Assembly: GCA_966211965.1 (NCBI GenBank)
Contig: CBIHON010000051.1
Span: 1-35,712, forward strand
Direction: 5' to 3'
Length of the DNA: 35,712 bases
DNA from: CBIHON01 sp966211965
GTDB taxonomy: Bacteria > Pseudomonadota > Gammaproteobacteria > Burkholderiales > Burkholderiaceae_D
The position numbers were made by a program, and so were the translations under genes. How positions within the stretch are numbered: position 1 is the first letter of the stretch; each line of letters starts with the position of its first letter. Under the pieces are notes generated by a model. The model was given only the letters and a program-made list of their open reading frames with translations. It did no database searches and had not been told where the DNA came from. Shown one piece after another: positions 32,789 through 35,712 of the stretch.

Positions 32789-33970
32789 TCATGCCTCCGT
32801 TTCAAGTGTATTGAGCGCATCGATCACCCGCGCCACTTGCTCGGCGGTATGCGCCGCCGACAGGGTCAAACGCAGGCGTGCGGTGCCGAGCGGCACGGTC
32901 GGCGGGCGGATGCCGGGAATCCAGATGCCCTGCTCGTGCAGGCCGGCCGCGACGCGCATGACCTCGTCGTTGGCGCCGACGATGACCGGCTGGATCGCCG
33001 TGTTCGAAGCCATGTGCTGCCAGCGCCGCAAGCGCAAGCCGGTTTTCAACTGCGCAACCAATCGGTTCAAGTGAGCACGCCTTGCCGCGCCTTCCTCGCC
33101 CGCGATGATGTCGAGCCCGGTTTGCAAGGCATGCGCCAGCAACGGTGCGGGAGAAGTGGTGTAGATATACGGCCGCGCGCGCTGCACCAGCCATTCGATC
33201 ACCGTGGCATGGGCAGCGACGAAAGCGCCGCCGACGCCGGCGGCCTTGCTCAAGGTTCCCATGTACACCAGGTGGGGTGAGCGCAAATTGAAATGTTCCA
33301 ATACGCCCCGGCCATGCGCGCCGAGCACGCCGAAACCGTGCGCATCGTCCACCACCAGCCAAGCGCCGTGTTTTTCACACAATGCGAGCAAGGCCGGCAG
33401 CGGCGCCAAATCCCCATCCATGCTGAACACGCTGTCGGTCACGACGATCTTGGTCTTGGCGGTGCTGGCTGCCAGCAAGATGGCGAGCTGCCCGCTGTCG
33501 CCGTGCGCATAGATCTGCACCGCGGCGCGCGACAAACGGGCGCCGTCGATCAGCGATGCATGATTGAGCGATTCGGAAAAAATATCGGCATCGCGGCTGC
33601 CCAATGCAGTCAGCACCGCCAGGTTGGCCATGTAGCCGCTGCAGAAATACAGGGCGCGCGGCGCTTCCAGATGCGGGCCGACGAAATCGGCCAACTGTTC
33701 TTCCAGCACCGCATGGGCACGCGAATGGCCGCCGATCAAGGCGGAACCGCCGCTGCCGGCGCCGTACAGGCTCGCGCCTTCGCGCAACGCCTCAATCATC
33801 ACCGGATGCGCGGCCAGGCCGAGGTAATCGTTGCTGCAAAACGCCAGCATCGAACGGCCGTCGACTTGCACCTGCGGCGCGCATGGCGTATCGGCCGTGC
33901 GGCGCCGGCGGCGCAGGCTGCGCAGGTCGAGCTGTTGCAATTCAAGGTCGAGTGCTTCGAGTAATTTCAT
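32789..33970 (-). CDS. bioF: 8-amino-7-oxononanoate synthase
   Basis: This 393-residue PLP enzyme condenses pimeloyl-ACP (or CoA) with alanine to 8-amino-7-oxononanoate. The PLP lysine is K242 in GTLSKAAGVGGAF, preceded by VVDDAHGFGVLG (D209, H211). Length and the N-terminal CSNDYLGLA motif are typical. It starts 122 bases after the bioA stop; that gap likely includes an operator or promoter. No strong ribosome binding site is visible before the ATG. Confidence 0.94.
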   Translation of the reverse strand: MKLLEALDLELQQLDLRSLRRRRRTADTPCAPQVQVDGRSMLAFCSNDYLGLAAHPVMIEALREGASLYGAGSGGSALIGGHSRAHAVLEEQLADFVGPHLEAPRALYFCSGYMANLAVLTALGSRDADIFSESLNHASLIDGARLSRAAVQIYAHGDSGQLAILLAASTAKTKIVVTDSVFSMDGDLAPLPALLALCEKHGAWLVVDDAHGFGVLGAHGRGVLEHFNLRSPHLVYMGTLSKAAGVGGAFVAAHATVIEWLVQRARPYIYTTSPAPLLAHALQTGLDIIAGEEGAARRAHLNRLVAQLKTGLRLRRWQHMASNTAIQPVIVGANDEVMRVAAGLHEQGIWIPGIRPPTVPLGTARLRLTLSAAHTAEQVARVIDALNTLETEA

Positions 33971-34092
33971 TGATGTGCAAGTTAATTGTCTTGTCCGTGA
34001 TCCGCAACGGGCGGGGAAGGTAATCCTAATCTTCGATTTGGTTATGCGAAAGTGCCAATAATCGATAATTTAAAACTACCATTAACGATGAT

Positions 34093-35460
34093 TCATGCCC
34101 GGATCACTTCCTCGAATACCGCCAGCGTGCGTGCCGCCAGTGCGGCACTTTCTTCTTCATCCAGCACGTAAGGCGGCATCAGGTACACGGTGCGTCCGAT
34201 CGGACGCAATAATAATTCATGCGCCAAGGCTGCAGCGAAAAAGCGGCGCGAGAACGTCGCGGCGATGGCCGAATCATCGACCACCGCATCGAAGGCCCAG
34301 ATCATGCCGCGCTGGCGGAAGTGGCGCACGCGCGGATGCATCGCCAGCGGCTGCAGCGCGGCAGTCAGGTGCGCGGCACGGACGCGGTTGCGCTCGAGCA
34401 CGTCGTCTTCCTCGAAAATCGCCAGTGTCGCCAGCGCCGCGCGGCAAGCCAGCGGATTGCCGGTATAGGAATGCGAATGCAGAAAGCCGCGCGTGACGTC
34501 GGCATCATAGAAGGCTTGATAAATCGCGTCGCGCGTCATCACCAGCGACAGCGGCAGATAGCCGCCGCTGATGCCTTTGGACAGGCAGAGGAAATCGGGC
34601 CACGCAGTACCATTTTTATTCGCGGCTTGCTCGCAGGCGAAAAAGGTGCCGGTGCGGCCGCAGCCGACGGCGATTTCATCGGCGATCAAATGCACCTGGT
34701 AACGGTCGCACAAGGCGCGTACCTCAGCGAGGTAAAGCGGGTCGTGCATCGCCATGCCGGCCGCGCATTGGACCAGCGGTTCGACGATCACCGCAGCGAT
34801 GTGTTTGGCGCGTTCTTGCAGCAGCGCATCCAGATCGCCGGCCGCGCGGCGCGCCACATCGGCGGCCGATTCGCCTTCGCCGGCGGTGCGCGCGTCGGGC
34901 GCCGCCACCACGTGCGCCTGCTGCAGCAATGGTCCGTAGGCATCGCGGAACAAGGGAACATCGGTCACCGCCAGCGCGCCGATGGTTTCGCCGTGGTAGC
35001 TGTTTTTCAGACAGACGAATTCGCGCTTATCGCCTTGCCCGCTGTTGCGCCAGTAATGAAAGCTCATCTTCAGCGCGATTTCCACTGCCGATGCGCCGTC
35101 GGAAGCGTAGAAACAGTGGCCGAGCATATGGCCGGTACGCGCCGCCAACTGCTCGGACAAGGCGATCACCGGCTCATGCGTGAAGCCGGCCAGCATCGCG
35201 TGTTCCAACCTGTCGAGTTGATCCTTGAGCGCCGCATTGATGCGTGGATTGGCATGGCCGAACAGGTTGACCCACCAGGAGGAAATCGCATCGAGATAGC
35301 GTCTGCCGTCGGCATCGTAGAGCCACACGCCGCGGCCGTGGCTGACCGGGATCAGCGGGACCGATTCGTGGTGCTGCATCTGGGTGCAGGGGTGCCAGAC
35401 GCTGTGCAGGCTGCGGGTGATCCAGTCGGATTGATTGCTTGATTTCAAATGCTGCTCCAA
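34093..35460 (-). CDS. bioA: Adenosylmethionine-8-amino-7-oxononanoate aminotransferase
   Basis: This 455-residue PLP enzyme converts 8-amino-7-oxononanoate to 7,8-diaminopelargonic acid with SAM as amino donor. The PLP-binding D261 is in LIADEIAVGCGRTG and K295 in LCLSKGISGGYLP. The substrate-contact SSWWVNLFGHANP near residue 60-72 identifies BioA. It heads the bioA-bioF-bioD-bioB gene order on the minus strand. BioC and BioH are not in the window. Confidence 0.95.
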   Translation of the reverse strand: MEQHLKSSNQSDWITRSLHSVWHPCTQMQHHESVPLIPVSHGRGVWLYDADGRRYLDAISSWWVNLFGHANPRINAALKDQLDRLEHAMLAGFTHEPVIALSEQLAARTGHMLGHCFYASDGASAVEIALKMSFHYWRNSGQGDKREFVCLKNSYHGETIGALAVTDVPLFRDAYGPLLQQAHVVAAPDARTAGEGESAADVARRAAGDLDALLQERAKHIAAVIVEPLVQCAAGMAMHDPLYLAEVRALCDRYQVHLIADEIAVGCGRTGTFFACEQAANKNGTAWPDFLCLSKGISGGYLPLSLVMTRDAIYQAFYDADVTRGFLHSHSYTGNPLACRAALATLAIFEEDDVLERNRVRAAHLTAALQPLAMHPRVRHFRQRGMIWAFDAVVDDSAIAATFSRRFFAAALAHELLLRPIGRTVYLMPPYVLDEEESAALAARTLAVFEEVIRA

Positions 35461-35553
35461 AAATTGGCTGGCTTAGAAAAAACCTCTGCGCCTTTGTTGG
35501 GATAGTTGTGTCGAAATAAGCTCTGCGAACTTTGAAACGCTAGCGGCCTAGTC

Positions 35554-35576
35554 CCTTCCCCCTTGCAGGGGGAAGG
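35554..35576. repeat. CCTTCCCCC/GGGGGAAGG hairpin upstream of bioA
   Basis: A perfect 9-base inverted repeat (35554-35562 and 35568-35576, loop TTGCA) followed by a TTAGGATGGGGG stretch resembles the repeat type at 2299-2414. It lies about 95 bases upstream of bioA. Confidence 0.6.
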
Positions 35577-35631
35577 TTAGGATGGGGGTAGAAACGTCGC
35601 ATAGTGCAGTCATCGTTAAACGACCGCACGG

Positions 35632-35712
35632 TGGGGGCGGCGGGCCCCCCCCCCCCCCCGCGCCCGGGGGGCGGGGGGGCGCGGTGGGGGGTTGGGAGGG
35701 CGTGAGCTCTTG
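35632..35712. other. Homopolymer-rich terminal sequence, probable assembly artefact
   Basis: The final ~80 bases consist of long C and G runs (15 or more C in a row near 35645, repeated G blocks) unlike anything else in the window. This is typical of poor read ends at a contig edge. Nothing biological is called here. Confidence 0.6.

Noticed and set aside
34219..35442. 407-residue plus-strand reading frame opposite bioA
   Set aside because: Shadow of bioA; no recognisable domain.

Overview
The window looks like chromosomal DNA of a betaproteobacterium, most likely Burkholderiales and probably Oxalobacteraceae (relatives of Herbaspirillum, Collimonas or Herminiimonas). This rests on gene content (a Liv-type transporter linked to an acyl-CoA synthetase, COG3915 protein, bioA-F-D-B, cyanide-insensitive bd oxidase, EttA, Kup), on GC-rich coding sequence and on the style of the intergenic palindromic repeats. 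It was judged by eye, without database searches. No rRNA, tRNA, prophage, transposase or CRISPR array is visible.

Layout. 1-222: the right part of a dispersed repeat and a large inverted repeat. 223-5308 (minus): an acyl-CoA synthetase, livG, livH and livM, with about 300 bp of palindromic repeats between livG and livH; the expected livK and livF would lie beyond the left edge. 5524-8349 (plus): a Crp/Fnr-type regulator, an MgtC/SapB membrane protein and an HD-GYP phosphodiesterase. 8376-17236: mostly single genes, including a methyltransferase, MAPEG protein, FliL-like protein, PhyH-type dioxygenase, two cupins, an acidic low-complexity protein, DUF2867 and COG3915 proteins, a tiny secreted basic protein, a single-domain response regulator, thioredoxin 2 and an acidic protein with a duplicated motif. 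17293-24620: ettA, gamma-glutamyltransferase, rarD, kup and a ComEA-like helix-hairpin-helix protein. 24876-30801: DUF5335, a palindrome-rich spacer, an orphan succinate dehydrogenase iron-sulfur subunit, divergent cioAB (cyanide-insensitive bd oxidase), a type II NADH dehydrogenase and a small hypothetical gene. 30830-35460 (minus): bioA, bioF, bioD and bioB. The last ~80 bases are homopolymer-rich and look like contig-end artefact.

How genes work together. Three groups are functionally coherent: the Liv-type importer with its acyl-CoA synthetase (uptake and CoA activation of an organic or amino acid); the respiratory group of orphan SdhB, CioAB and NDH-2, which together would feed and drain the quinone pool without proton-pumping complex I or haem-copper oxidase; and the four biotin ring-assembly genes. 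The rest looks like ordinary chromosomal housekeeping with independent transcription units.

The least explained material is non-coding. A 124-bp imperfect palindrome lies between bioD and bioB, and its right 54 bases recur with one mismatch at the left edge of the window. A second 85-bp palindrome inside the liv operon has different ends but a similar GTACGAA/GTACGG core. A 22-bp perfect inverted repeat flanked by 7-bp direct repeats, a tandem repeat and another palindrome fill the spacer after sdhB. No clearly new protein system is evident; the repeat families and the orphan sdhB/cioAB/ndh arrangement are the best candidates for a second look.
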